From: an uncultured Collinsella sp.
GTDB lineage: Bacteria; Actinomycetota; Coriobacteriia; Coriobacteriales; Coriobacteriaceae
Direction: 5' to 3'
Length of the DNA: 50,601 nucleotides
Assembly: GCA_902496775.1 (NCBI GenBank)
Contig: CABVCF010000001.1
Location: 1 to 50,601, forward strand
Shown here: positions 24,156-32,662 of the stretch, one piece after another
How positions within the stretch are numbered: position 1 is the stretch's first letter
Layout: every line of letters starts with the position of its first letter
Notes under the pieces: generated by a model
Seen by the model: the letters and a program-made list of their open reading frames with translations, nothing else
Told to the model about the DNA's origin: nothing
Databases searched by the model: none
Made by a program: the position numbers and the translations under genes

Positions 24156-24914
24156 ATGCTGATTGAGACCCTTTCGGTCTTTCCCGAGATGTTTGAGCCC
24201 GTCATGTCCACATCGATCTTGGGCCGCGCCCGCAAGGCCGGCCTTTTTGATTTTAAGGCGTATAACCTGCGCGACTGGACGCACGACCGCCATCGTACCG
24301 TCGATGACGAGCCGTACGGCGGCGGGCAGGGCATGCTTATGAAGGTCGAGCCTATCGCAGAGGCCATCGAGGCCATTAGCGCAGAGGGTCCCAAGCCCAC
24401 GGTTGTGTTCTTCACCCCCTGTGGCGAGCCCTTTACGCAGCATGTGGCCGAGCGCCTGCTCAAAAGTGAGCGCCTGCTGTTTGTGTGCAGCCGCTACGAG
24501 GGCGTCGACGAGCGCGCGTATGCGTATGCCGATGAGCGTCTGTCGATCGGCGACTACGTGCTCACGGGCGGCGAACTTCCCGCTATGGTCGTTGCCGATG
24601 CCGTCGTACGCCTGATTCCCGGCGCCCTGGGCGACGAGATGAGCAATGTGGACGAGTCGTTCTCGACCGCCGAGGACGGAGGCCTGCTCGAGTACGCGCA
24701 GTACACCCGTCCCGCCGAGTTCAACGGCGAGGGCGTGCCGCCGGTGCTCGTGAGTGGCGATCACGCCAAGGTCGATGCCTGGCGTCGCAAGAACGCCATC
24801 GAGCGCACCTGCCGCTGGCGTCCCGATCTGATCGAGACGGCGCGCCTTACGCCCCAGGAGCGTGCGTACGCGCAGGAGATTTTGGACGCTTCGTATTCGC
24901 AGAGCGAGGAGTGA
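24156..24914 (+). CDS. trmD: tRNA (guanine-37-N1)-methyltransferase
   Basis: TrmD adds the m1G37 methyl group to tRNAs that read CNN codons, preventing +1 frameshifts. The 252 residues match the family length. The SPOUT knot is seen in VFFTPCGEPF, LLFVCSRYEGVDERAY and LSIGDYVLTGGELPAMVVADAVVRLIPGALG. The segment DDEPYGGGQGMLMK and the C-terminal domain with YTRPAEFNGEGVPPVLVSGDHAKV are canonical. It overlaps the ribosome binding region of lepB. Confidence 0.98.
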   Translation: MLIETLSVFPEMFEPVMSTSILGRARKAGLFDFKAYNLRDWTHDRHRTVDDEPYGGGQGMLMKVEPIAEAIEAISAEGPKPTVVFFTPCGEPFTQHVAERLLKSERLLFVCSRYEGVDERAYAYADERLSIGDYVLTGGELPAMVVADAVVRLIPGALGDEMSNVDESFSTAEDGGLLEYAQYTRPAEFNGEGVPPVLVSGDHAKVDAWRRKNAIERTCRWRPDLIETARLTPQERAYAQEILDASYSQSEE

Positions 24915-24916
24915 GA

Positions 24917-25480
24917 ATGGTTCCATCGCAGCATTCCGCGTTGAGGGGCGCTTTTGAGTGGATCGCGGTCATCGCGATCGCATTGGTCGCCACCTTCTTG
25001 ATTCGCTCGTTTGTGGTCGAGCCCTTTGTGGTGCCCACCGGCTCCATGGAGTCCACGATCGAGATTGGCGACCAGATCCTGGCACAAAAGGTGAGCCTTG
25101 AGCTCGGTCAGCCCGTCAAGCAGGGCGATATCGTGGTGTTTCACAACCCCGATGGCACCTCCGAGCATGATGTTCTTGTCAAGCGTGTTATTGCCACGGC
25201 CGGCCAGACGGTCGACCTGCAGGATGGCAAGGTGGTCGTTGACGGCCAAGCGCTCGACGAGGTCTATACGACGGGCATGAGCTGGCCACTTTCGGTCCAA
25301 GCGCCTGGTGCTCAGGTAAGCTATCCCTACACCGTTCCCGACGGGTGCGTGTGGGTGATGGGCGACAACCGCGAAAACTCTGCCGACTCACGCTACTTTG
25401 GTCCCGTCGATCGCTCTGATTTGATCGCTGTGGCGCTTGTACGCTACTGGCCGCTCAACCGCATCGGCGCTATCGACTAA
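24917..25480 (+). CDS. lepB: Signal peptidase I
   Basis: A membrane-anchored serine protease that removes signal peptides from exported proteins. The 187 residues have one N-terminal membrane helix (EWIAVIAIALVATFLIRSFVV), the catalytic Ser43 in PTGSMEST, and the general base Lys89 in VLVKRVIA. The box MGDNRENSADSRYFGPV is also present. The ATG is preferred over a GTG two codons upstream that overlaps the trmD stop, because GGAG is five bases before it. In many bacteria rplS separates trmD and lepB; here rplS lies about 7 kb downstream. Confidence 0.95.
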   Translation: MVPSQHSALRGAFEWIAVIAIALVATFLIRSFVVEPFVVPTGSMESTIEIGDQILAQKVSLELGQPVKQGDIVVFHNPDGTSEHDVLVKRVIATAGQTVDLQDGKVVVDGQALDEVYTTGMSWPLSVQAPGAQVSYPYTVPDGCVWVMGDNRENSADSRYFGPVDRSDLIAVALVRYWPLNRIGAID

Positions 25481-25539
25481 AAACCGCTATAGTACAGTAC
25501 CTAACCGTGTAATCGTTTCGACGAGGGGATATTAGAGGC

Positions 25540-26451
25540 ATGAACGCTTCATCGCTTTCCTTCCAAGACATCATCCTGCGCCTCCAGCAGTACTGGGGCG
25601 AGCAGGGCTGCGTCATTATGCAGCCCTATGACTCCGAGGTCGGTGCCGGTACCTTCCATACCGCGACCACGCTGCGCTCGCTCGGTCCCGCCGAGTGGCG
25701 CACCTGCTATGCGCAGCCCTGCCGCCGTCCCGCCGACGGCCGCTACGGCGAGAACCCCAACCGCATGCAGCACTACTATCAGTTCCAGGTGCTCATCAAG
25801 CCCTCCCCGGTCAACGCCCAGGAGCTCTACCTGGGGTCTCTTGCCGCTATCGGCCTGGACCCCAACGACCATGACGTCCGTTTTGTCGAGGACGACTGGG
25901 AGAGCCCGACGCTCGGCGCCTGGGGCCTTGGCTGGGAGGTCTGGCTCAATGGCATGGAGGTCACGCAGTTTACGTACTTCCAACAGGTGGGCGGTATCGA
26001 GGTCGACCCCGTTCCTGTCGAGATCACCTATGGCCTGGAGCGTATCGCCATGTATGCGCAGGGCGTCAACTCGGTCTACGACTTGGTGTGGAGCTACCTG
26101 CCCGACGGCACGCCCATGACCTATGGCGACGTGTTCCTCGAGAACGAGCGCGAGTTCAGTGCCTATAACTTTGAGGTCGCCAACGTCGAGATGATGCGTC
26201 AGAAGTTTGACGACTACGAGGCCGAGTGCCACTCCTGCCTGGAGCGCAAGCTGCCGCTGCCGGCATATGACTGCGTCATGAAGTGCAGCCACGCTTTTAA
26301 CCTGCTCGATGCCCGCGGCGCCCTGTCCGCGGTCGAGCGTGCCAACTACATCCTGCGCGTCCGCGCCGTCGCCAAGGCGTGCTGCGAGGCCTACATGGCC
26401 GAGGTCGCCGGAGTCAACGAGAATGCCGACCAGGAAGGCGAGGTGGCGTAA
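25540..26451 (+). CDS. glyQ: Glycine-tRNA ligase alpha subunit
   Basis: The catalytic subunit of the two-subunit bacterial glycyl-tRNA synthetase. The 303 residues match the family closely: SFQDIILRLQQYWGEQGCVIMQPYDSEVGAGTFHTATTLRSLGP at the start, then QPCRRPADGRYGENPNRMQHYYQFQV (class II motif 2 region) and MEVTQFTYFQQVGGIE. GAGGGGAT precedes the ATG. glyS begins three bases after its stop. The upstream gap of 59 bases is too short for a T-box. A class II alpha/beta enzyme is unusual among high-GC actinobacteria outside lineages such as Coriobacteriia. Confidence 0.97.
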   Translation: MNASSLSFQDIILRLQQYWGEQGCVIMQPYDSEVGAGTFHTATTLRSLGPAEWRTCYAQPCRRPADGRYGENPNRMQHYYQFQVLIKPSPVNAQELYLGSLAAIGLDPNDHDVRFVEDDWESPTLGAWGLGWEVWLNGMEVTQFTYFQQVGGIEVDPVPVEITYGLERIAMYAQGVNSVYDLVWSYLPDGTPMTYGDVFLENEREFSAYNFEVANVEMMRQKFDDYEAECHSCLERKLPLPAYDCVMKCSHAFNLLDARGALSAVERANYILRVRAVAKACCEAYMAEVAGVNENADQEGEVA

Positions 26452-26454
26452 GCC

Positions 26455-28551
26455 ATGGCAGACGCTAAGGATTTCCTGTTTGAGATCGGTACGGAGGAAA
26501 TGCCCTCCGCGCCGCTGAACAATGCCGTCAAGCAACTTGGCACCATGATCGCCAAGGGCCTCGACGAGGCCGGTCTGGCCCACGGCGAGGTCCGCGTGAT
26601 CTCGAGCCCGCGTCGTCTTGCCGCGCTCGTGGCTAATGTCGCCACCGCGACCGATGAGGTTCACGAGGTCAAGCGTGGCCCCGCGGCCAACATTGCCTTC
26701 GACGCTGACGGTAACGCCACCAAGGCCGCCCAGGGCTTTGCCCGCAAGTGCGGTGTGGCTGCCGAGGATCTGGTCCGTCGCGAGGACACTGACGGTCGCG
26801 AGTATGTGTTCGCCGAGAAGAACATTCCCTCCGCACCGGCAACCCCGATCCTGACAGCCCTGTGCGAGAAGACTATTGCCGGCCTGCAGTGGCCCAACTA
26901 CCGCTCCCAGCGCTGGGGCCACGAGCACGCGACGTTCGTGCGTCCGGTCCGCTGGATCTGCTGTCTTTTGGGCGAGGATGTTGTGCCCGTGTCGTTTGCC
27001 GACGTGACGAGTGGCAACACCACGCGTGGTCATCGCGTACTTGGCCCCGGTGACCATGTGGTTGCCAGCCCCGCCGTCTACGAGCAGGTGCTCGAGGACG
27101 CCGGCGTGCTTTCTGCCGAGCGCCGCCGCGAGGCCATCCTTGCCGGTATCGCCGAGGTCGAGGCTGCCCGTCCCGGCTGCCATGTCGATACGCCCAAGAA
27201 GGTCTTTGAGGAGGTCATCAACCTCTGCGAGTGGCCGACGGTGCTCGTCGGTACCTTCGATGAGGAGTTCCTCAAGGTCCCGCACGAGATTATCTGCGAG
27301 TCCATGCTCACCAACCAGCGCTACTTCCCGATCTATGACGGCGAAGGCAAGCTCACGCGTGAGTTCGTGGTCGTTTCCAACAGCAAGCCCGAGAACGCCG
27401 AGCGCGTGATCGACGGCAACGAGCGCGTCGTGCGCGCCCGTCTGGACGACGCCAAGTTCTTCTACGAGGAGGACCTGAAGATCTCTCTCGACGAGTTCCG
27501 TGAGCGTCTGGCCAAGGTTGCCTTCCAGGAGAAGCTCGGTAGCGTGCTCGCCAAGTCCGAGCGCATTGAGCAGCTCGCGCTCGCTATTGCCCGTGAGGCC
27601 CATCTTGGTGCCCACCTGGCAGCCGATGCCGCTCGCGCCGCGCACCTGTGCAAGGCTGACCTGGTATCCAATGCCGTCGTCGAGTTCACGAGCCAGCAGG
27701 GCGTGATGGGCGGTTATTACGCGACCGCGATGGGGGAGAACGACGAGGTCGCTCATGCTATTCGCGATCACTATCGTCCTCGCTTTGCCGGTGACGAGCT
27801 GCCCGAGGGCACCGCTGGCTGCATCGTGGCCTGCGCCGATAAGCTCGATACCATCGCCGGTATCTTTGCCATCGGCGAGCCCCCGACCGGCTCTTCGGAC
27901 CCCTACGCGCTGCGTCGTGCCGCTATCGGCATCATCAACATCCTGCGCGACCGCCTGCCGATCGACCCCACGTCGCTTATCGACTTTGCCCTTGAGCTCT
28001 ATAGCGAGCAGGGTATCGAGTTCGACGCCGCCGAGGTCGCTCAGCAGGTTCGTGACTTCTTCCATGGCCGCCTGGTGAGCATGGCCCGCGACGAAAAGAT
28101 CCCGGCCGATACCGTTGCCGCCGTCTCCGCGGTGCACATCATCGCCCCGTCCGTCTTCTTCGCCCGCTGCGCCGCCCTCGACGAGGCCCGCAAGAACGAC
28201 GCCGAGACCTTCGACAACCTGGCTACGGCCTATGCCCGTGCCGCGCATATCTCCAAGCCCGAGCTGGGCGCGGAGTACGACCGCAGCCTGATGGGCGAGG
28301 CCGAGCTCGCGCTTGCCGATGCCTCCGAGGCCGCTCAGACCGCTGTCGATGCTGCCCTTGCTGCCGAGGACTACCCGACCGCATTTGCCGCCCTTGCCGC
28401 CCTGCGTGCCCCCATCGACCGCTTCTTCGACGAGGTTATGGTCATGGACAAGGACGAGCAGCTCCGCGATAATCGCCTTAAGCTGCTCAACCGCTTCGAG
28501 GCCGTTTTCTCCGGCATTGCCAATATCGGTGAGCTTGCCCGCAAAAAGTAA
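26455..28551 (+). CDS. glyS: Glycine-tRNA ligase beta subunit
   Basis: The beta subunit recognises tRNA-Gly and is required for aminoacylation. At 698 residues it has the usual length. Family segments include DFLFEIGTEEMPSAPLNNAVKQL at the N-terminus, VRPVRWICCLLG, the VADKLDTI-like CADKLDTIAGIFAIGEPPTGSSDPYALRRAAIGI segment of the HD-like region, and a C-terminal anticodon-binding-like domain ending in FFDEVMVMDKDEQLRDNRLKLLNRF. It is co-transcribed with glyQ. ppsR starts 34 bases downstream. Confidence 0.97.
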   Translation: MADAKDFLFEIGTEEMPSAPLNNAVKQLGTMIAKGLDEAGLAHGEVRVISSPRRLAALVANVATATDEVHEVKRGPAANIAFDADGNATKAAQGFARKCGVAAEDLVRREDTDGREYVFAEKNIPSAPATPILTALCEKTIAGLQWPNYRSQRWGHEHATFVRPVRWICCLLGEDVVPVSFADVTSGNTTRGHRVLGPGDHVVASPAVYEQVLEDAGVLSAERRREAILAGIAEVEAARPGCHVDTPKKVFEEVINLCEWPTVLVGTFDEEFLKVPHEIICESMLTNQRYFPIYDGEGKLTREFVVVSNSKPENAERVIDGNERVVRARLDDAKFFYEEDLKISLDEFRERLAKVAFQEKLGSVLAKSERIEQLALAIAREAHLGAHLAADAARAAHLCKADLVSNAVVEFTSQQGVMGGYYATAMGENDEVAHAIRDHYRPRFAGDELPEGTAGCIVACADKLDTIAGIFAIGEPPTGSSDPYALRRAAIGIINILRDRLPIDPTSLIDFALELYSEQGIEFDAAEVAQQVRDFFHGRLVSMARDEKIPADTVAAVSAVHIIAPSVFFARCAALDEARKNDAETFDNLATAYARAAHISKPELGAEYDRSLMGEAELALADASEAAQTAVDAALAAEDYPTAFAALAALRAPIDRFFDEVMVMDKDEQLRDNRLKLLNRFEAVFSGIANIGELARKK

Positions 28552-28585
28552 GCTAGCCTGCGCGTAAGCGCAAAAGGAGCCCCGC

Positions 28586-29452
28586 ATGGATTGCCCGGTC
28601 ACCGCTCTTCCCACCGTTATCGTTATCTCCGACTCGCTCGGCGATACCGCTTGTGAGGTGGTGCTTTCGGCGTCCGGGCAATTTGATGAAGGGGCTTTTC
28701 GCGTTTTACGTCTGCCCAAGGTGACCTCCGTGGAGCAGGTCAAGTCGTTTGTGGGGCCGCGCGTCGATGCCGACCATCGCGATATTGCCGTGTTTCACAC
28801 CATTGTCGATCCAGCGCTTCGCGCCCGCGTGCTCGATTACCTGGGTATGTTGCATATTCGCTCGGTCGACCTGATCGGTCCGACGCTCGCCGTGCTGTCG
28901 TCGCTTATCGGTGTGCCGCCCAAGGGCGTTGCCGGCGTGATTCACAAGACCGATGACCGCTACTTCCATCGCATCGAGGCCATGGAGTATTTTGTTGAGC
29001 ACGATGATGGGCGCGGTTGCGACGATCTGTCGGGTGCCGATATCGTGCTGCTGGGCGTATCCCGTACGTCCAAGACGCCGCTGTCGATGTTTTTGGCCTA
29101 TCAGGGTTATAAGGTTGCCAATGTTCCTTTGGCCCATGGCATGGAGCCGCCGAAGTCGATTTACGAGGTTGACCCGATGCGCCTGTTCGGCCTGATTTCG
29201 ACCGTCGATGTGATTTCCGAAATTCGCGATAGCCGCTTGGGCGATGACTACGCCCGTGCCGTTGCCGGCTCCTATGCCGAGCCCGAGAGCGTGCGCAGCG
29301 AGCTCGAGGAAGCCCGTGCCCTCATGAAGCGCCTAGGCTGCTTTGTGGTGCGTACCGACGGCAAGGCCATCGAGGAAAGCGCTGCCGAGATCATTAGCCA
29401 CTTGGAGGAAATCCAAGAAGCTCGCGCCCGCCGAGCCACCCGCCGCGCCTAA
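28586..29452 (+). CDS. ppsR: Pyruvate, phosphate dikinase regulatory protein (DUF299)
   Basis: A bifunctional kinase/phosphorylase that inactivates PPDK by ADP-dependent phosphorylation of an active-site threonine and reactivates it by phosphate-dependent dephosphorylation. The 288 residues match the DUF299 family. They contain VISDSLGDTACEV near the N-terminus, the P-loop-like LLGVSRTSKTPLSMFLAYQGYKVANVPL, and EYFVEHDDGRG with the conserved acidic patch. AAAAGGAG precedes the ATG. Its substrate gene ppdK is next downstream, after a 249-base AT-richer gap. Because of this neighbour PPDK rather than PEP synthase is taken as the target. Confidence 0.93.
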   Translation: MDCPVTALPTVIVISDSLGDTACEVVLSASGQFDEGAFRVLRLPKVTSVEQVKSFVGPRVDADHRDIAVFHTIVDPALRARVLDYLGMLHIRSVDLIGPTLAVLSSLIGVPPKGVAGVIHKTDDRYFHRIEAMEYFVEHDDGRGCDDLSGADIVLLGVSRTSKTPLSMFLAYQGYKVANVPLAHGMEPPKSIYEVDPMRLFGLISTVDVISEIRDSRLGDDYARAVAGSYAEPESVRSELEEARALMKRLGCFVVRTDGKAIEESAAEIISHLEEIQEARARRATRRA

Positions 29453-29531
29453 TATTAGTAGCATTTTGATAAAGCGATTTAGCAAAAATATAGCATCTGA
29501 CCTGCACTTACTTACAGTGGTATCTTCATAA

Positions 29532-29579
29532 GGTAACCACCTTTACCTACCATTTACCGCCAGTTTTAGCACGTTTACC
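29532..29579 (+). repeat. Phased TTTACC array upstream of ppdK
   Basis: TTTACC occurs at 29542, 29553 and 29574, and a palindromic GGTAACC at 29532. The starts are 10, 11 and 21 bases apart, close to one or two helical turns. The array lies 42-89 bases before a candidate -10 box, in the most AT-rich gap of the window. It looks like a set of binding sites for a regulator on one face of the DNA; no regulator is identified. Confidence 0.4.
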
Positions 29580-29620
29580 AAACCGCGCATTCTCTGCTTA
29601 AGCCCGCTCAATACCTGCCG

Positions 29621-29626
29621 TATAGT
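29621..29626 (+). promoter_or_regulatory. Candidate -10 box of ppdK
   Basis: TATAGT has no good -35 partner at 16-18 bases upstream, which would fit an activator-dependent promoter using the TTTACC array. It would leave a leader of about 70 bases. Confidence 0.35.
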
Positions 29627-29701
29627 TCCCTCATGGCCCGCATCTGGCGGGTCGATTCGTTACCACGGTCGTGTGCGTAAGCGCATGGAAGGGGAAGTAT
29701 C

Positions 29702-32452
29702 GTGAGCGATTGCAAGAGGGTTTACCGTTTTGGAACCGACGCCCAGGGCGCCTGTGTCACCGAGGGCGACAAGTTCATGAACTTCGTGCTTGGCGGCAAA
29801 GGCGCTAACCTTGCCGAGATGAGCCGTATCGGCCTGCCGGTTCCCGGTGGCTTTACCATTACCTGCCAGACTTGCGTCGAGTACTCCGGTGCCGGCAACG
29901 TGTGGCCCGAGGGCGCACTCGATGAGATCGTTGCCGCCGAGGCGGACCTCGAGGCCCGCTGCGGCAAGAAGCTCGGCGACGCCTCCGATCCGCTGCTCGT
30001 GTCGGTTCGTTCGGGCGCTCCGTTCTCCATGCCCGGTATGATGGACACGGTCCTCAACTTGGGCCTCAATGACGATTCCGTCCAGGGCCTCATCGCGCAG
30101 ACGCAGAACCCGCGTTTTGCTTGGGATAGCTACCGCCGCTTTATCCAGATGTTTTCCAATGTCGTCATGGGCGTTGACGCCGACCTGTTCGAGAACGCCC
30201 TGACCCAGGCCCGTCTGGTCGCCGGCGTTCGCGTCGATTCCGAGCTTTCGGCCGAGGACCTGCAGGAGCTCGTAGAGACTTTCAAGGGCATTTTCTCCGA
30301 CAACGTCGAGGCCGCCCTGTACCCCGAGCTCGAAGTCGCGGACGGCAAGCCCGTCTTCCCGCACGATCCGGAGCTTCAGCTGCGCCTTGCTATTCAGGCC
30401 GTCTTTGGTAGCTGGATGAACGAGCGCGCCTGCATCTACCGCAAGCAGCACGGCATTTCCGACGACCTCGGCACCGCCGTCAACGTGCAGGCCATGGCCT
30501 TTGGCAACAAGGGCGAGACCTCTGCGACAGGCGTCGCCTTTACGCGTAATCCGGCCGACGGCACCAAGGAGTTCTACGGTGACTTTTTGGTTAATGCCCA
30601 GGGCGAGGACGTCGTCGCCGGTATCCGCAACACCGAGCCCATCGCCGACCTCAAGACCACCCCGGGCCTCGAGTCCGCAGGTGAGGAGCTCGAGCGCGTG
30701 TTCCTGACGCTCGAGGATCATTACCGCGATATGTGCGATATCGAGTTTACCATCGAGCAGGGCAAGCTCTGGATGCTCCAGACCCGCGTGGGCAAGCGCA
30801 CCGCCACCGCCGCCCTGCGCATCGCCATCGAAATGGTCGAGGAAGGCCTGATCACCCGCGAAGAGGCCGTGAGCCGCATCGATCCCGCGCAACTCGACCA
30901 GCTCCTTCACCCGCAGTTCGACGCCTCCAAGAAGTACGAGGCTCTCGCCAGCGGTCTTAATGCCAGCCCCGGTGCCGCCGTGGGCGAGGTCGTGTTCTCG
31001 AGCGACGATGCTGTCGCGCGTTCCGCCGAGGGTCACAAGGTCATTCTGGTTCGTTGGGAGACCAACCCCGACGACCTGAAGGGCATGGTCGCCGCCGAGG
31101 GCATCCTGACCAGCCACGGTGGCAAGACGAGCCATGCCGCCGTTATCGCCCGCGGCATGGGTACGCCCTGCGTCTGCGGCGTTGAGCGCTTCCACATCGA
31201 CGCCGCCGAGAAGGTCGTGCGCATCGAGGGCAGCGACCGCGTACTGCACGAGGGCGATGTCATCTCCATCGACGGCACCCAGGGCATCGTCGTCGACGGT
31301 CCCGTCGACCTGGTCTCCGCCGAGCTTACCGGCGACCTGGACACCATCCTGTCCTGGGCCGACGAGATTCGCCTGGACGAGACCTGCGGCCATGCCAACC
31401 ATGTGCGCGTCAACGCCGACAACCCCGAGGATGCCGAGCTCGCCCTCGAGTTTGGTGCCGAGGCCATTGGCCTATGCCGCACCGAGCATATGTTCCTGGG
31501 CGATCGCAAGAACATTATCCAGAGCTTCATTCTGTCCGATGATGAAGCCGTGAAGCAGCAGGCCCTGGCCGACCTGCTCAAGGTTCAGACCGAGGACTTC
31601 CTGGCGATGTTCAAGACTATGTCCGGTCGCGATGTGGTCGTCCGCCTGCTCGATCCGCCGCTTCATGAGTTCCTGGATAATCCTCGCGAGCTCGAGGTCG
31701 CCATCACCAAGAAGGAAGCCGCCGGCGCCAGCGAGGAAGAGCTTGCAGCCCTGCGCGCCCGCCTGCGTCGTATCGACGGCATGGTCGAGTCGAACCCCAT
31801 GCTCGGCCTGCGCGGCGTTCGCCTGTCCGTCGTCTTTAGCGATCTGCCGCTCATGCAGGTTCGCGCCGTCGCCACGGCCGCTGCCCGCCTTATCAAGGAG
31901 GGCGTCGACCCGCATCCCGAGATCATGGTTCCGCTCGTTTCCATCACGGCCGAGCATGTCCAGACCCGCGAGGTCATTGAGCGCGTGATCGCCGAGGTTT
32001 CCGCCGAAGAGGGCGTCGAGCTCAATATTCCCGTGGGCGCGATGCTCGAGCTGCCACGCGCCTGCATGGTCGCTGACGAGATCGCCCATCATGCCGACTT
32101 CTTCTGCTTCGGCACCAACGACCTCACCCAGACCACCTTCGGCTTCTCCCGCGACGATGCCGAGGCCAAGTTCATCCCGCTGTACATGCACAAGAAGATC
32201 TTGAAGGACAACCCCTTCGAGACCATCGACTTGGCGGTGCTGGAGCTCGTGCGCATGGCCGTCGAGAAAGGTCGTGCCACCAACCCCGACATGCACTTTG
32301 GCGTGTGCGGCGAGCACGGCGGCGACCCCAAATCCATTAAGGGCCTGTTCAACGTGGCCGACGTGGACTACGTGTCCTGCTCGCCCTACCGCGTGCCCCT
32401 CGCACGCCTGGCTGCCGCTCAGGCCAAGCTCGAGGCCAAGCGTTCCGCCTAA
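29702..32452 (+). CDS. ppdK: Pyruvate, phosphate dikinase
   Basis: It interconverts pyruvate, ATP and phosphate with PEP, AMP and pyrophosphate. The 916 residues show the ATP-grasp N-terminus (VLGGKGANLAEMSRIGLPVPGGFTI), the central phosphohistidine motif GGKTSHAAVIARGMGTPCV with catalytic His at about residue 478 and the regulatory Thr two residues before it, and the PEP/pyruvate barrel with GLCRTEHMFL, CFGTNDLTQTTFGFSRDD and the catalytic Cys in GVCGEHGGDP. The Thr that the regulator modifies is intact, which fits the adjacent ppsR. The start is GTG after GGAAGGGGAAG. It is followed by a strong terminator. Confidence 0.97.
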   Translation: MSDCKRVYRFGTDAQGACVTEGDKFMNFVLGGKGANLAEMSRIGLPVPGGFTITCQTCVEYSGAGNVWPEGALDEIVAAEADLEARCGKKLGDASDPLLVSVRSGAPFSMPGMMDTVLNLGLNDDSVQGLIAQTQNPRFAWDSYRRFIQMFSNVVMGVDADLFENALTQARLVAGVRVDSELSAEDLQELVETFKGIFSDNVEAALYPELEVADGKPVFPHDPELQLRLAIQAVFGSWMNERACIYRKQHGISDDLGTAVNVQAMAFGNKGETSATGVAFTRNPADGTKEFYGDFLVNAQGEDVVAGIRNTEPIADLKTTPGLESAGEELERVFLTLEDHYRDMCDIEFTIEQGKLWMLQTRVGKRTATAALRIAIEMVEEGLITREEAVSRIDPAQLDQLLHPQFDASKKYEALASGLNASPGAAVGEVVFSSDDAVARSAEGHKVILVRWETNPDDLKGMVAAEGILTSHGGKTSHAAVIARGMGTPCVCGVERFHIDAAEKVVRIEGSDRVLHEGDVISIDGTQGIVVDGPVDLVSAELTGDLDTILSWADEIRLDETCGHANHVRVNADNPEDAELALEFGAEAIGLCRTEHMFLGDRKNIIQSFILSDDEAVKQQALADLLKVQTEDFLAMFKTMSGRDVVVRLLDPPLHEFLDNPRELEVAITKKEAAGASEEELAALRARLRRIDGMVESNPMLGLRGVRLSVVFSDLPLMQVRAVATAAARLIKEGVDPHPEIMVPLVSITAEHVQTREVIERVIAEVSAEEGVELNIPVGAMLELPRACMVADEIAHHADFFCFGTNDLTQTTFGFSRDDAEAKFIPLYMHKKILKDNPFETIDLAVLELVRMAVEKGRATNPDMHFGVCGEHGGDPKSIKGLFNVADVDYVSCSPYRVPLARLAAAQAKLEAKRSA

Positions 32453-32490
32453 CGTTTTGGGTTTAGACGCCTAGCGTAGCCCCCTTCATG

Positions 32491-32523
32491 CCGCCCGTCT
32501 CATTCGTGAGACGGGCGGTTATT
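32491..32523 (+). terminator. Terminator after ppdK
   Basis: A perfect 12-bp stem (CCGCCCGTCTCA with TGAGACGGGCGG) closes a TTCG tetraloop and is followed by TTATT. Confidence 0.8.
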
Positions 32524-32565
32524 CATGTGCTGGTTTTGTCTTTTTGTCTGCGTAAAAAATTGTTC

Positions 32566-32593
32566 TTGCAGCAGAAACCCGCGCGTGTATACT
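32566..32593 (+). promoter_or_regulatory. rplS promoter
   Basis: TTGCAG (32566-32571) and TATACT (32588-32593, preceded by TG as an extended -10) are 16 bases apart. Transcription would start near 32600, giving a leader of about 60 bases. Confidence 0.6.
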
Positions 32594-32614
32594 CGAATAC
32601 GTTTGTTCAACTAC

Positions 32615-32638
32615 GTGCCGGCCAAGGTGGTACGGCAC
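32615..32638 (+). promoter_or_regulatory. Hairpin in the rplS leader
   Basis: GTGCCG (32615-32620) pairs with CGGCAC (32633-32638) around a 12-base loop, in the short 5' leader just before the ribosome binding site AAGGA. It could be an L19 autoregulatory structure, as known for rplS leaders in other bacteria, but no match to a specific Rfam model can be claimed. Confidence 0.35.
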
Positions 32639-32662
32639 CTCTAGAAGAGTAAGGAATTGCAC

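Noticed and set aside
25481..25539. T-box riboswitch before glyQ
   Set aside because: The gap is only 59 bases, and no specifier loop, T-box sequence or terminator is visible.
25549..28743. A 1,064-codon open frame on the minus strand, opposite glyQ and glyS
   Set aside because: It is the antisense shadow of two well-conserved genes in GC-rich DNA; its translation has no recognisable domain and no ribosome binding site.
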